DNA of 64,000 nucleotides from Brachionus manjavacas. Lineage: Eukaryota; Rotifera; Eurotatoria; Ploima; Brachionidae. Location of the stretch: positions 558,001 through 622,000 of the forward strand of contig JAHQIY010000014.1 in assembly GCA_019054805.1 (NCBI GenBank), read 5' to 3'. Under the pieces are notes generated by a model, which ran no database searches, had not been told where the DNA came from, and worked only from the letters and a program-made list of their open reading frames with translations. Positions 1-10,621 of this stretch are shown here, one piece after another; the stretch's first letter is position 1; each line of letters opens with the position of its first letter. The translations under genes and the position numbers were made by a program.

Positions 1-113
1 GATAGGTTGCGCGCGTGCACCACATAGCTGGGCGACGGTTTCTGAGCGTTGCTTAGGGATGGCGACGACGAGTCTGTCTTCATTCGTTTGTTGGGAGGCG
101 CAATATTTGACAT
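1..113 (-). CDS. hnRNP L/PTB-like RNA-binding protein, first coding exon (partial)
   Basis: Read on the minus strand, an ATG at 113-111 opens a frame that stays open to the window edge (37 codons). It begins MSNIAPPNKRMKTDSSSP and ends with SYVVHARNL. The last part has the beta-1/RNP2-like start of the first RRM found in hnRNP L, hnRNP LL and PTB proteins, where a short polar leader precedes a V-V-H-x-R-x-L strand. Proteins of this family bind CA- or pyrimidine-rich RNA and regulate splicing in the nucleus. The exon is clearly richer in G+C than the AT-rich DNA upstream of the ATG, which supports it being coding. The rest of the gene lies outside the window. Only nine residues of the RRM are visible, so the subfamily is inferred; another RRM protein is possible. 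Confidence 0.6.
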   Translation of the reverse strand, partial: MSNIAPPNKRMKTDSSSPSLSNAQKPSPSYVVHARNL

Positions 114-835
114 TTTAAATATACAATATTTTATTTCGACTTTTTTTCCTTTCTTTGTTTCTTGCCCTAAATAATATAGTGGATTATTTATCTACGAAAC
201 TAAAATGTCTTACGAATTAGAAGAGAGTTGAGTCAAAGATGAATTTTGTATACGAAACGGATTTGTGAACTAAATACTTCATGTTAATGTTGGCCGAAAT
301 TATGCTCGATTCTTGCTTGGATTCGGTGTTCGATATTAACATTTTTGGGAGCATGAAATAAATTTTTTTATCATAATTTAAAAAATGTTGAGACGACACA
401 AAATTTGTCTTCAGTGTTCGATTTTTCTTAAATTCAAGGACAGTCTTGACATCAAATATAGATTGATCATATTTATAAAAAAATCATAATTTTTTTTTAT
501 TACCTTAACTTAATAAAAAATTTTTTTATTCATTTTTGAATTCGCTCATTTTTGGTATTTCTCAGCTCAGCTTTATAAGTTCACTAATTAAATTTCATTT
601 TAAATTATTTTATATTTTTATATTTTTTATCTGAAAGATAATTAGTTTGAAACAGAATAAAAAAACTTGAAAAAAAATTGATTTTTATTCAAATATTAAG
701 AATCCGAAATGATTAATCTAATTTTTTAAATCAATTATCTTATTTAGCTCATCAAAGATTTCCATGTCATCAAAGACAAAACGATACAACTTATTATTTA
801 AGACTTCATTGCACTTTAAACGGTTTGTAAGTATA
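114..835. other. AT-rich upstream region, no gene seen
   Basis: This is the 5' side of the hnRNP L-like gene and probably holds its 5' UTR and promoter. Runs of A and T and short stop-closed frames are all I can see. I find no convincing exon or repeat. Confidence 0.5.
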
Positions 836-1204
836 CAGTGGTGTTCCAAAATTAGTAATTTACGATAATTTACGTAAAATATTGTAAATTTCACGTAAAT
901 TTATGAAAAAAAATGAATTTTTGTTTATCATTTAACATTGGACGGGTATTAATTGAGCAGTAAATAATATTAAACAGATATTAAATTATATGAGCAGAAA
1001 ATAAATAATAAATAGGACCCAAAAAAAAGTTATAACGGTGAGAACAAATAATAAAAGCGGTAGTAAAAATATATTTCTCTGAACACAAAAAGTATCTTTT
1101 ATTTAAAGAAAAAGTTTTTAAATCAAGTAACATTTAAAAAAAAATAGAAGTGTAATATGTATTAGTATTAATTTTTGCGAGGTCTACCACGTCCTCTTTT
1201 AGTT

Positions 1205-1690
1205 TTAAGAATTAATTACCTGATTTTCACCTATTTTAGGCTTTTTATTACCGATTTCATCAGTATTTTCAGTAACTTCAGTCTGTTTTCGTTTGCGAGT
1301 AGGCTTAGCGGTTGGTTTACTCGTTGCTGGAGTACTTGCTGTTGCTTGTGACATTATAATATCTTTAGGCTGATAAACCAATGCCTTTTTTGCAAATGGC
1401 GGACGCCCTTTTGGTTTTTTACCATCAATCAACACATGTTTGGCTGCAATTGGTATTGTAACTAAGTGTTTCATTGCTGCAAATGCAATTATATAGATAT
1501 CTTCTTTTGACCATTTTGTTTCATTTTTTAACCACAAATCTGCAGCATCATTGTCATCAAACATATCCACATATATCCATTCTCGATTAATACCTCTTCG
1601 TTTTTTGAGTATGTTTCTTTCTTCCACTTCTTCAGAATCAGACTCTTGCGATTCATATAATTCAAGTTGGACGTACTCGTCATCACTCAT
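1205..1690 (-). pseudogene. MULE-transposase-like ORF with internal deletion
   Basis: This 161-aa ORF starts with an acidic N-terminus (many D/E/S), followed by a short WIYVDMF...A..WL...W pattern like the N-terminal region of MULE proteins that carry FLYWCH-like zinc domains. It then jumps directly to a basic tail of the type KPKGRPPF and KRKQ. The catalytic DDE domain and the CxxH motif are absent. Just past its stop, bases 1170-1200 encode KRGRGRPRK in another frame, an AT-hook like the one ending the MULE proteins at 47.6 and 53.8 kb. I read it as N- and C-terminal ends joined by an internal deletion, with a frameshift before the AT-hook. The family assignment rests on weak motifs. Confidence 0.45.
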
Positions 1691-1801
1691 TTTATTTATT
1701 GAAATATATTTTTGTAAAATTTATTATTTGAATTTATTTACAACAGAAAAAGAAAGACATTTATATAGATAGGGCCGAAAATAATTGGACTATTATTAAC
1801 T

Positions 1802-1883
1802 AATAATTCAATTTACTGATCAAGATTCATTAAATTGGGTTTAATAATTCAATTAACTGATCAAAATTCATTTTATTGGGTTC
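1802..1883. repeat. Tandem duplication, two ~41-bp units
   Basis: Two adjacent copies (about 1802-1842 and 1843-1883) share AATAATTCAATT.ACTGATCA and the ending ATTGGGTT, with a few substitutions. It lies inside the TIR element, upstream of its ORF. Confidence 0.7.
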
Positions 1884-2346
1884 AATTTAGCATAGTTTCT
1901 GTTCATTTCATTCTTTTAGCGGATAACTTAAGGTTATTATCACTTTTATTTTTTATTCCTGCACATTAATTAATTTTACTGCTTTTTAAAAAAATTTTTT
2001 TGGGGTAAAATAATTTTATTTTCTCAAATAATCTTTAATATTTATTTTCAAAATTATGTAAAAAAAATTACCATAATTTACGTAAATTTTGGGTAAAATG
2101 TAATCAATTTAATAAGTATAGTAGAAAATAGTTAAAAATGGTAAAATTTCAAAATTAAATTAAACATTTAAAAAAGGTTAAAATTGAAAATCTAAAATAA
2201 AATTTTAATTAATTTAAATTAAAATCTAAAAAATAATTAAATTAATAGAAAATCAAGGAGTATGGTCAAATAAATGAAAAGCATTAAAATTATTTAAGAT
2301 TTATTTTTATTAACGTACAAAAAATTTTTTTTTACGGTTTTTTTAC

Positions 2347-2481
2347 GGTGGTGTTCCGGATTTGGTAATTTACATAAATTTACGTAAAATGTTCGAAATT
2401 CACCAAATTTTACGTAAAATTCGGTAAATTTATTTTTTTTTACAAAAATTATCGTAAATTACCAAATCCTGAACACCACTG
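2347..2481. repeat. Hairpin repeat at the right end of the 836-2481 element
   Basis: The left arm starts GGTGGTGTTCCGGATTTGG and the right arm ends CCAAATCCTGAACACCAC. The two arms pair over about 30 bp around GTAATTTAC/GTAAATTAC. At 135 bp it looks like a small MITE related to the outer TIRs, either nested in the larger element or created by inverted duplication of its end. Confidence 0.65.
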
Positions 2482-2559
2482 TAAATACCAAACTTTGTAG
2501 AATTTATGAATTATTGACTTTACAGTTCTGATAGATGATTATATGTTGAAAATCATTAT

Positions 2560-3310
2560 CCTATTCAAGCGTCTTTTTCTATTGAGCATTCTATTACAGT
2601 TAATAACTTTAATTTTAGAAAAGCAAATTGGGAACTCAATCACGATTTAGTCAAGTCTTCATTTCAGTATAATAGTTATCCGGAATGAACACATCTAAAA
2701 AACGATCATTCATGCTTCTCAAAAAAGTGTACCCCTCTACTCTCAAAATTTTTTTGAATCTAGCGTACCATAAAATATTGTAGCGTTAACTAAAGAGCGA
2801 AAATCTAGATGTCCTTTTCTTAAGGTAGCCTTTAATAAGCTTACATCTGAGCTGCGTCTCAGTCTGAAAGAATTTTGAAACCAAAACTGGCTCGAGTTCA
2901 TAAATAAAACAGGAAAAAATCCACTGTCAACTGGACCTCTCAGGAGTAAAATAAATAAGTTTAGATCGAAAAAACTTACAAGACAAATCAGTTCGCTATT
3001 TAAAGATGGAGAGGAATATAATTCAGTTAAAAAGGAAAATTTTTTGGCGATCTCTCAGCAACAATCTTTGGTTCTCATCTTGATTTTGTTGAATCCAACG
3101 ATAATAGTGAAGTATCATACGAAAATTCAAATAAAATTTCAAATGCTGTAAAAAAACTAAAAGAACTAGCAGGTTCTGGTTTAGATCGTATCCACAGCCT
3201 AATGTTAAAAAAAATTACCTTTAGAAACTTTATTTGAAATTAGTTTACTCTTTAATATGAGTTTGGAACTAGGTCAAGTCCCAGAATCCTGGAATTCTTT
3301 CGCATTTGAA
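2560..3310 (+). pseudogene. Degenerate Jockey-type LINE reverse transcriptase (N-terminal part)
   Basis: Frames on the plus strand contain remnants matching the intact-looking LINE copies at 43.3 and 49.4 kb: FRKANWEL near 2615, NWLEFINKTGKNPLS near 2890, and LKELAGSGLDRIHSLMLKK at about 3155-3210. The last corresponds to the RT0/RT1 region. The match ends near LGQVPESWNS at about 3290. There are several stops and frameshifts. Palm motifs (DISKAFD, FADD) are absent, so only the region between endonuclease and RT palm survives. Confidence 0.65.
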
Positions 3311-4551
3311 TTTTTTTGATAGCATAATTGCAGAAAGAAAAACAGGACTACACTATAATAAAAAGAAAGTAAATTAAAAGATTATAAAAAAATAATAATA
3401 AAAATTTACATACTAGAATTAAAACAATACAAAAGGCTAAATTCCTAACTTCTAAGGCATCGTTTATAATAAAACAAGAACTCAAGTTTGATTCAAAAAA
3501 TAAAAGAAAAAAAGTATTACCTGTTTATTATTACCGAGCTAGATCTCTTTCAGATAAAAAAAAATCAAAAAATAATATAAAATATAATTAATGAAAGGTG
3601 CTTTTTATTTAAGTACTGAACAGTTCAAGAACGAAAGAAGAAATAGTAGGTTGGCAATAGCAAAAAACAACCAAGATGCCTATTCAACTTTCAAAAAGTT
3701 TTCCTATAGCACATAATAAAAGATGTTCGTCAAAATTGAAATTCATTTTCCGAAATAGGGAATAATCTTAACACTCAAAAGTCGGAGGGTTTTTTAGAAC
3801 CTTATTGTTGCTGTTACTCCTTTCCTTTGTTTTTAATTCAATAAATTTTATCGTTTTTAACAATTTTTTTAAATCAAATCTAAAATCAAAAAAATATTAA
3901 ATTAAAATTGATAAAAATTAATAAGTTTTTGTTACAAAATATTTTTTTATTTTCATGCAAAAAAGTAACAAAAATAGACATTAACTGAGAAACATGATCA
4001 TCAATTAACCCAATGATAAAAAAAAAACTTCGCCTTCTCAAAAAATGCTACAAGGAGGTATGAGCTGTATGAGCTTTTACGATCTAGGAATTTTTTCTTT
4101 ATTTGATGGAAGACTTAATTCTATATATTCAAGGTTAATCAAAAGACTAGTGCCCATGTCATGAAGACCGATAAACACTTCATTTATTTAATTTTATAAA
4201 ATAATTATTACAAGTTAAAAATAAAAATTAATAAATTAGTTTAAAAAAAATTACTTAATTAAAGAATACATTGAAATATAAAAATTAAATTTTTTGAATT
4301 TTTTACAAACTCTGTAAAATTCAAAATGATATTATTAAATAAATAAAGCTTGAATGTTGCATACTTCAACATTGATCTCTTGATCACAAAGCTATTCATC
4401 AATCTTGTAGAAAAATATTCAAAGATTTTGTCACCATTAGCCGTTTTTGATATGGTTCAATAAGATTGTCGCTATTCCTTAAATTATATTTTAAATTGTT
4501 TAGTAGTAGAAGTAGTAGTTTAACTGCAGCATGTATGCAGTACCGAAGTAC
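3311..4551. other. AT-rich tract without recognised genes
   Basis: No family is recognisable here. A 42-codon ORF beginning at 3592 (plus) has mixed, protein-like composition (many N, R, K, S) but no homology I can name, and it may be decayed transposon coding. The remainder is poly-A/T rich. Confidence 0.4.
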
Positions 4552-4945
4552 TTAGCTCAAAAGTGAGCTTTGGCAGCAACCATTCAATTTTACATCTAAA
4601 AAACCCTTGAAACTATTTAAACTCTTCGCCGTGATCGCTTTTTCAGACAATTTATTCCAATAAGGTCCAATTCTATTTGTCAAAAACACGTCTCGTGGCG
4701 TTCACTTTCTACTTATTTCACGAACCATTTCAAGCGAATGACCTCTTGTCGTGTAACTTTTCTGTGCAAATTTCAAACCATATTTTAAATTAACCGACTC
4801 GTAGTTATGGACTATCTTAAATATTTGAATAAGATCACCTTTAACGCGTCCCTCTTCTAGAGTTGCCAAAGAGAGAGCCTTCAGTCTTTCATTATAAGTT
4901 AGGTTCTTTATTCCAACGACAAGTTTAGGAAGCGACAAGTTTGAG
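4552..4945 (-). pseudogene. LINE reverse-transcriptase C-terminal fragment
   Basis: Minus-strand frame LPKLVVGIKNLTYNERLKAL, then GDLIQIFKIVHNYE, then RDVFLTNRIGPYWNKL and AKSLNSFKGFLD, ending in a stop at 4552. This is the classic C-terminal tail that follows the RT domain in CR1/L2/Jockey-type LINEs ending in W-N-x-L-P. One in-frame TGA falls between REISRK and TPRD (near 4700). Nothing upstream of the tail remains. It belongs to a different LINE lineage from the copies at 42-51 kb, whose C-terminus reads differently. Confidence 0.75.
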
Positions 4946-5478
4946 TCTCCTTATTTAGCTTGATTCTTAAATTTTCGGTCGAATTATTGAAAAAAAGCGT
5001 TTTAAAAGCAAAAGATAGCATTCTATCAAGAATTCTATGCTGAAAAGAAAATAACCCATATTTTTCTAGAAAATTATTGATATCATTAAAATTATCAACT
5101 CTAAATTTTAAATTTTAAATAATTTAAAAATTGAGAAATAATTACTTTTAGCAAGTTTAATTATTGCATCTTTTGAGAAATAACACAAAAGAGTTAGTTA
5201 TTTGTTTATTTAAAATTTTTTTTTTATTTATTTGTTTTTCTGTTCGAGCATACGCTCCGGTTATTGCTAAAACACGGACCCATACTTATCTCCCCCATTA
5301 ATTCTATGCCACTTATCACTCACCATTTTTCTAGTACTAAATTTTATCAGCTTTCACGCAAGACCAAAATCTAAGCTCTAGCTTTTTCGGTTCGTCCTTC
5401 ATTTAATTCTAAATCACATAAAGAGAGTTTTAAAAAATTTATTTTGTTTTTAATTTTAAATTTTTAAATATTAATATT

Positions 5479-8400
5479 TTAATTTTCTAAATTATAAATT
5501 GAAGTGACATTTTTTTCTGTGTTTTTTTTCTCCATTTCAGGCCATTTTTTCAAAAATTTCTCTAACTTTCTTTCTTGTTGCGTTTGTCCTAACATACTCC
5601 ATACATTTGCTTTAATTTCGGATTTTTTGTACAACTTTGAAACTTCATGGTCACCAGATTGAATCATTGCTAATTTAGATGAGTTTATTTGACCATTTGC
5701 CATCTCTTCAAAAAAGCTGAATATCTCAGTCAGATTATTTTTTGATTTTGGGATTCTTTCTTTTATTGAATTGTTAAATCCCTCTATATCATTGGTCGTA
5801 TAATACCTATTTAGCTTATCTTTGTATTTTAAATTTGGTTTCACAAAAAAATCATAAATCTTTCGGGCTTTATGTTCCAGGAACCAATCTGAAATTTGAT
5901 TTTCCTTTGAGTGTTTCAAAATATTTAGAAATCAAGTCAAGTTTTTCAATATATTCTATTTTGCTGTTGCTTGCAATAAGGCTTTTCTCTCTTTCACTTG
6001 TTGATCCAAAAATTAAATACAAAATTTTTTCTTTATCAACATCATCTATTTCAAAATCCTTTAAAATATTAATAATGTTTTTTTATATGGTTGCAGCAAA
6101 GAACAAAATCAGATTGGTTAAATGTCTTTCTTAAAGCTCCATTTAGTCCTTCGTCATCATCGGTAATAATAAGTTTTATATCCAGAACAGAAAATGTTTC
6201 GTTTTTAAATAATATATCACTATAATATTTCACTTGTTCAGTAAAATAGTAGTAGCAATCAAAGTCTTTTTTCAAATGAACCATCAATGGACCCATAAAA
6301 ATTGGATGCTGATCAGTACCATTAATGTTAAGTGATAAGTTTCGATAAGTAAAATTCGACACATAAAAATCACCTTTTAAATAAATTAATTAAACAATTC
6401 TGAATCTATCTTTTTTTAAAAAAGCATAAAGTATGATATTTTTACCCAAATTATAGGTAGTGTCAAAGTTAATTACTGAATAATATTTTTCAAAACTTCC
6501 AAAACGTACAAGATCAAATAACTGTTGGTCTTTAAAACAGACAGTAATCAAATTATCCTTTGTAAAATTAATTGATTTCACATAATCACCTTATTAAAAT
6601 TGATTTAAAATAAAAAAATAAAAATTATTTATTTACTTTTTTTCATATTAAAAATTGCATCGACAAAATTGTCTCGAGTTTTAATGAAATTTTTTTTGTG
6701 TAGTTCATTTTTAATAAAAATCGATTTATGGTTATAGAATTGCTTGGTGTTTTTTGGAAAATTGCTAACTTTTTTCTCTTTTTTACTATTTTTTTCATTT
6801 AATAGCTTTGTAAACTCAGATTTTGAAGATGCTGTTTTTTTTGCAGATTCTTTTATCTCATCTAAAACTTCTTTTGAAGATCTTATATATGGTTTAGCTG
6901 TCTTGGTAGAATTACCATGTGCTAATAAATTGAAATTATTCTTTTCATTGTTTTTTGACCAAAAGAAACATATGAAAAGACGATCAAAATCTGATGGAGC
7001 TATAAATTTAGTCAATTTTATTATTTTTCTATGAAAACCAGGCTGACTTTTTGAAAAATATGTCATTCTCAAGATTTCGTAGGTATTTTCGTTTGCTTGA
7101 TAGCGATATGCTAATTTATTGTTTGATAAAAACTTCAATTTTGGTTCTGTTAAACGGTCTATTTCATAGAATTTTTTTTTTGCTCCATTATTCCAATATG
7201 ATCCATTTTCATCACGATTTATATCATCATATTTTGTTAAATTCAAGTCGAAAACAAAGAATGACTTTGTTCTTACAGCACTTGGAAGGTTCATTGTTAT
7301 GTGATGGTTAAACAAAATTGGAATTACATCTTTAAGTTCTAGCTTATCAAAATCTAAATCTAAAAAAGGGGGATTTTAATAATTTTAATTAAAATTATAA
7401 AAATTATTTCTATTATTTCTAGAGCTATAAGTTTGGCAAAAAATTTAAATATACTTGTATTAAAAATGCATAAAATTACTTACTTTGGACAATAAACTTT
7501 CAATTTTTAATTTAAAAGCCTGATTCTCAATATTATTTATCAAAATCTCTAATGATTCATTATTTTCTGTCAACTTTATATATTGTAATTTTAAAGCAAC
7601 TTTTTTCAAATACCAAATTTTTGAATTTAACTTACCAATTTACTTTTCACAAGAGGAACAAAATGATTCGGGTTCCAAATTTCATATGACTCCATTAAAT
7701 CATGGGTATGAGTCCACATTAAAATGACATTTTGTTCTTTAAAACATATTAAAAAAAAAAGTAACTTTATTAAAAATTTTACTAATTTCACTATTTAATT
7801 CGCAAGAAATTGTGTTCGATAATAGCAGGTGTTGCATTGGATCTCTCAATTCATTCTTTTTTCGAGGATAAATTTGTTGAATATTGATATTAATTGCGTT
7901 ACATAAACCGAATAGGTGCCAAATACTTGCCCAACTATTTTCCTCAATAAGCCTCATAATCTCTTCTTTTAATAGATCGTTTATTGAACCGCTAATATTT
8001 GTCCCACAAAAAAGACTAATCCATTCAATAAATCTATCTGAATTTTTTGAATTTGGCTTAGTTTTAAGTTGTGCCAAAAGAGAACGATTATCCATGTATT
8101 TGTCGGTATTAAGAGCCATCTCAAGTATACATCTAACTCTTAACTCTAAGTGAAACGAATCATTTCCATACAAAAACAAAGACACCGCTCTAAAAAGACA
8201 ATTACCATCGGCAAGAACTTTTAAGGGGACTAAATGCTGATCCAAATTGATGCGTCTAAGTAAAATTTTACTGGAACTGCAAACAGGATATCTTTTCTCT
8301 TAAAAGAAATAATATTATTTTACTAAATTATTGTTGCCAAAGCAATTCTAAAATTTTAAAAAGACAAGACTTATGTTAGCATTTTTTTATTTATTTATTT

Positions 8401-8947
8401 TTTAAATTCATTCAATAGTTTTAATAAAATTTTTAAGAATAAAAAATTGGTTTCTCAAAAACTCTTTCTAATTAATTTAAAAAGCAGTAAATTTCAAAAT
8501 AGATTTATTATTAATGTTTATTTAAAATTTTGTAAAATTTGTAGATAATTTTATTTACTGCTAAATAAATTTAAAAAAGTAGAAATAAATAAAATATAAT
8601 AAAAATCTAACCATATGTGACCAATCTATAATTAACCATATCAAAATTCGCAAACAAGTCTCTTTCTTTACAAAAAAATGCTCTTATTTCCTCGAAATTC
8701 ATTGTTCTAAATTTATCAATTGTATGATCAAAAAAACATTTTCGTTCCTAGTAAAAAAAACTAAAAGAAAGAAATTATTAGATTAAGGATCAATTACCTT
8801 TGTGTTATTTTTACTTTTGCCAAAACTTTTAAATTGTGAATAACAATGTGACGAAAAATCATCTACAGTATAATTCTCATTACAAAATGTTAATGAACTT
8901 GCTACCATACCAAGAGGATCTAAATTATCACTTTCCAATTCTGCCAT
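5479..8947 (-). pseudogene. OTU-domain MULE transposase gene (multi-exon, frameshifted)
   Basis: Exon 1 (8798-8947) opens MAELESDNLD and is 50 codons long. Exon 2 is about 8612-8747. The OTU domain follows (about 8290-7660): LADGNCLFRAVS holds the catalytic Asp-Gly-Asn-Cys box and WNPNHFVPLV at about 7660 holds the C-terminal catalytic His. A Gln/Lys/Asn-rich linker and a 228-codon basic region (7362-6637) come next. The MULE transposase starts with VINFDTTYNLG (first catalytic Asp); a 72-nt GT-AG intron (6374-6445) splices it cleanly to DFYVSNFTYRNL and FMGPLMVHLKKDF. TDDDEGLNGAL gives the second acidic motif and LCCNHIKK the CxxH-like motif. Another clean intron is 6590-6636. Frames shift near 6075 and 5920, and between 7745 and the NHFVPL stretch. 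OTU proteases cleave ubiquitin-like chains; why a transposase carries one is unknown. The join between exon 2 and the OTU exon is unresolved. Confidence 0.75.
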
Positions 8948-9046
8948 TTTACAAAAATTTTCAGTTAAAAATTCTATTAAATTTATTTTTTAAGTTTTAT
9001 TTCAAATGTAAAAACATAATCTTAAAAATATAAAATTTAAGACGCA

Positions 9047-9310
9047 TGGTTTTTGTCTTGCGTAAAAGCTGATAAAATTTAGTACTAGAAAAATGGAGGG
9101 TGATAAGTGGCATAGTATTAATGGGGGGAGATAAGTATGGGTCCGTAGATTTGAATTAAGATTTTTTGATTTAAAATCAAAATGAAGGGCGAACCAAATG
9201 TGCTAGAGCTTAGATTTTGGTCTTGCGTGAAAGCTGATAAAATTTTGTACTAGAAAAATGGTGGGGGATAAATGGCATAGTATTAATGGGGGAGATAAGT
9301 ATGGGTCCGT
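9047..9310. repeat. Tandem repeat of the inner TIR segment
   Basis: A ~92-bp block from GTCTTGCGT to GATAAGTATGGGTCCGT occurs at about 9050-9145 and again at about 9218-9310. Left of the element (5290-5370) the block appears once, in inverse orientation. The right end of the OTU-MULE thus carries two TIR copies. Confidence 0.8.
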
Positions 9311-9361
9311 GTTTTATTTAAAAACTGGAGGTCCGTGTTTTAGCAATAACCTACGCTCCTT

Positions 9362-10621
9362 CAGATAAAAAAAAAAAAAAAGAAATAAAATAAAATAAGA
9401 AAAAATAAAATAATTAAAACAGTTTAAAAAACTTTTACTTTTATAGTAAGTTATTTTAGAATTGAACAATAATCAAAATAAGTAGTGTTGGGATCCGTAA
9501 AAGAGGACATTTAACCGGCCAAAATTTTGGACTTTTTCTGACCATGATTTGTCCAAATCGCAGTTGTAATAGTTAAATAATAATACTAAAAAACGCTCTT
9601 TATTTTCTTTCAAATTTATTTCAATTATTTCCTCACTATTTTTTTATTGCTATTAATTTTAAATCTTTTCCTTTTAAATACTATTCCAAATTTATATTCG
9701 TCTCCAAGCTATTAATCAGAGTTGTCTAGTAATTCCAATTAAGATAATATATTAATTAGCCATAATATGTCATATCTTACAAAAAGTAGAATAATGCTTA
9801 ACAACTGATTTAACTTAGTAAATCAGCCCTTCTATAGCCCGTATAGCCGAATGGTTAACTAAAAAAATGTAAAAATTTAATGGTGCCATGGCGTGATAAA
9901 ATGATTTTATCAAAAGAATATGGTGTAAGATGAATATCTATTTTTTTGGCAATTAATTATTAATTCAATTATTTATAAATTTTTTATTGATTTAAGCATA
10001 TTTTAATAAAGTGTTTTAAAATTTTATCTTAATTAAACTGGGCAAACTTTATTTTAAATTAGAAAATCAGAAAAATTCAATTATAATATTTTTTTAAAAA
10101 ATGATTGAAGAACAAAAAAAAATTTTTTTGATACTTTTATTGATTTAAAAATTTTAAATGATAGAAAATTAAAAATTGTCTCTAAATTAATCTAACAGGT
10201 TAATAGCTAATTAAAAAAAATTTAGAAAAAATATTTGAAGAAAAAATAATTTTAAATTAAGTAAAAGATATTTTTTAATATTTTATTTACAAAAATAATT
10301 TTATCTAAAAAATAGACTTGGGTTTTGACAATAAATAAATAAATAATTCAATAAATAACTTTTTGAAAATAAATCTAATCTTTTTGATACCCTTGACAAT
10401 GCTTTTGATAGCTTATTAAATTTGATAGAAGAAAATAAATTTTCCATTTTTCCAAACAATGTGTCAGAGCGACAGTTTGGCTTGTTCTGGCATAAGGAAG
10501 ATTTAATACATTAAATTGATTAAATAAGGTCATGGTTTAAAGAAAAATAACAAAACTCATTTAGACCAAAATTCTATCCTTTTGAGATCTAATTTTTAAA
10601 TATAGAATTAAATTTAAAATT
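9362..10621. other. AT-rich intergenic tract with two repeat scraps
   Basis: No gene is seen. At 9486-9545 a fragment starting GTGTTGGGATCCGTAAAAG matches the left end of the small repeat at 35612-35845. At 9839-9857 CCCGTATAGCCGAATGGTTA matches the tRNA-like head of the SINE at 16.0-16.3 kb. The rest is A/T-rich and probably includes the 3' UTR of the exchanger gene. Confidence 0.5.

Larger units (their letters stand above)
836..2481. mobile_element. TIR DNA element, 1.65 kb, with a shrunken MULE-like ORF
   Basis: The left end reads CAGTGGTGTTCC at 836 and the right end is the reverse complement, GAACACCACTG, ending at 2481. Similarity between the two ends continues inward for about 30 bp through a GTAATTTACG stretch. 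Both ends abut TA (834-835 and 2482-2483), which would suit a Tc1/mariner-type TA target duplication. The only ORF inside looks like a MULE transposase with its middle deleted, and MULEs normally make ~9-bp duplications, which I do not see. The superfamily is therefore unsettled. It could also be a composite whose right end is a separate hairpin element (2347-2481). A reverse-oriented partial relative lies at 12086-12691. Confidence 0.6.
5259..9351 (-). mobile_element. OTU-MULE DNA transposon, 4.1 kb, with long TIRs
   Basis: The element starts GGTTATTGCTAAAACACGGA at 5259 and ends with the reverse complement at 9351. The inverted repeats extend about 150 bp inward (to about 5411 and from about 9180), with one extra 27-bp stretch near the right outer end. 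TACGCTCC directly flanks both sides (5251-5258 and 9352-9359), an 8-bp target duplication that may be 9 bp with one mismatch and is consistent with Mutator-like elements. It encodes one spliced minus-strand gene joining an OTU cysteine protease domain to a MULE transposase. The right TIR is partly repeated in tandem (about 9047-9146 and 9219-9310). Frameshifts in the gene suggest this copy is inactive. Confidence 0.85.
5228..9420 (-). mobile_element. LINE 3' end split by the OTU-MULE insertion
   Basis: Bases 5228-5258 (ending CGAGCATACGCTCC) and 9352-9380 (TACGCTCCTTCAG followed by A-rich DNA) together resemble, on the minus strand, the 3' terminus shared by the LINE copies in this window (CTGAAGGAGCTTTAGCTCGG followed by a TAAA-type tail). 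The OTU-MULE element at 5259-9351 interrupts it. The tail therefore predates the DNA transposon. Confidence 0.5.

Noticed and set aside
6374-6395. A 22-nt GT-AG micro-intron
   Set aside because: Removing it breaks the frame; the 72-nt intron 6374-6445 uses the same acceptor and restores the conserved MULE motif in frame.
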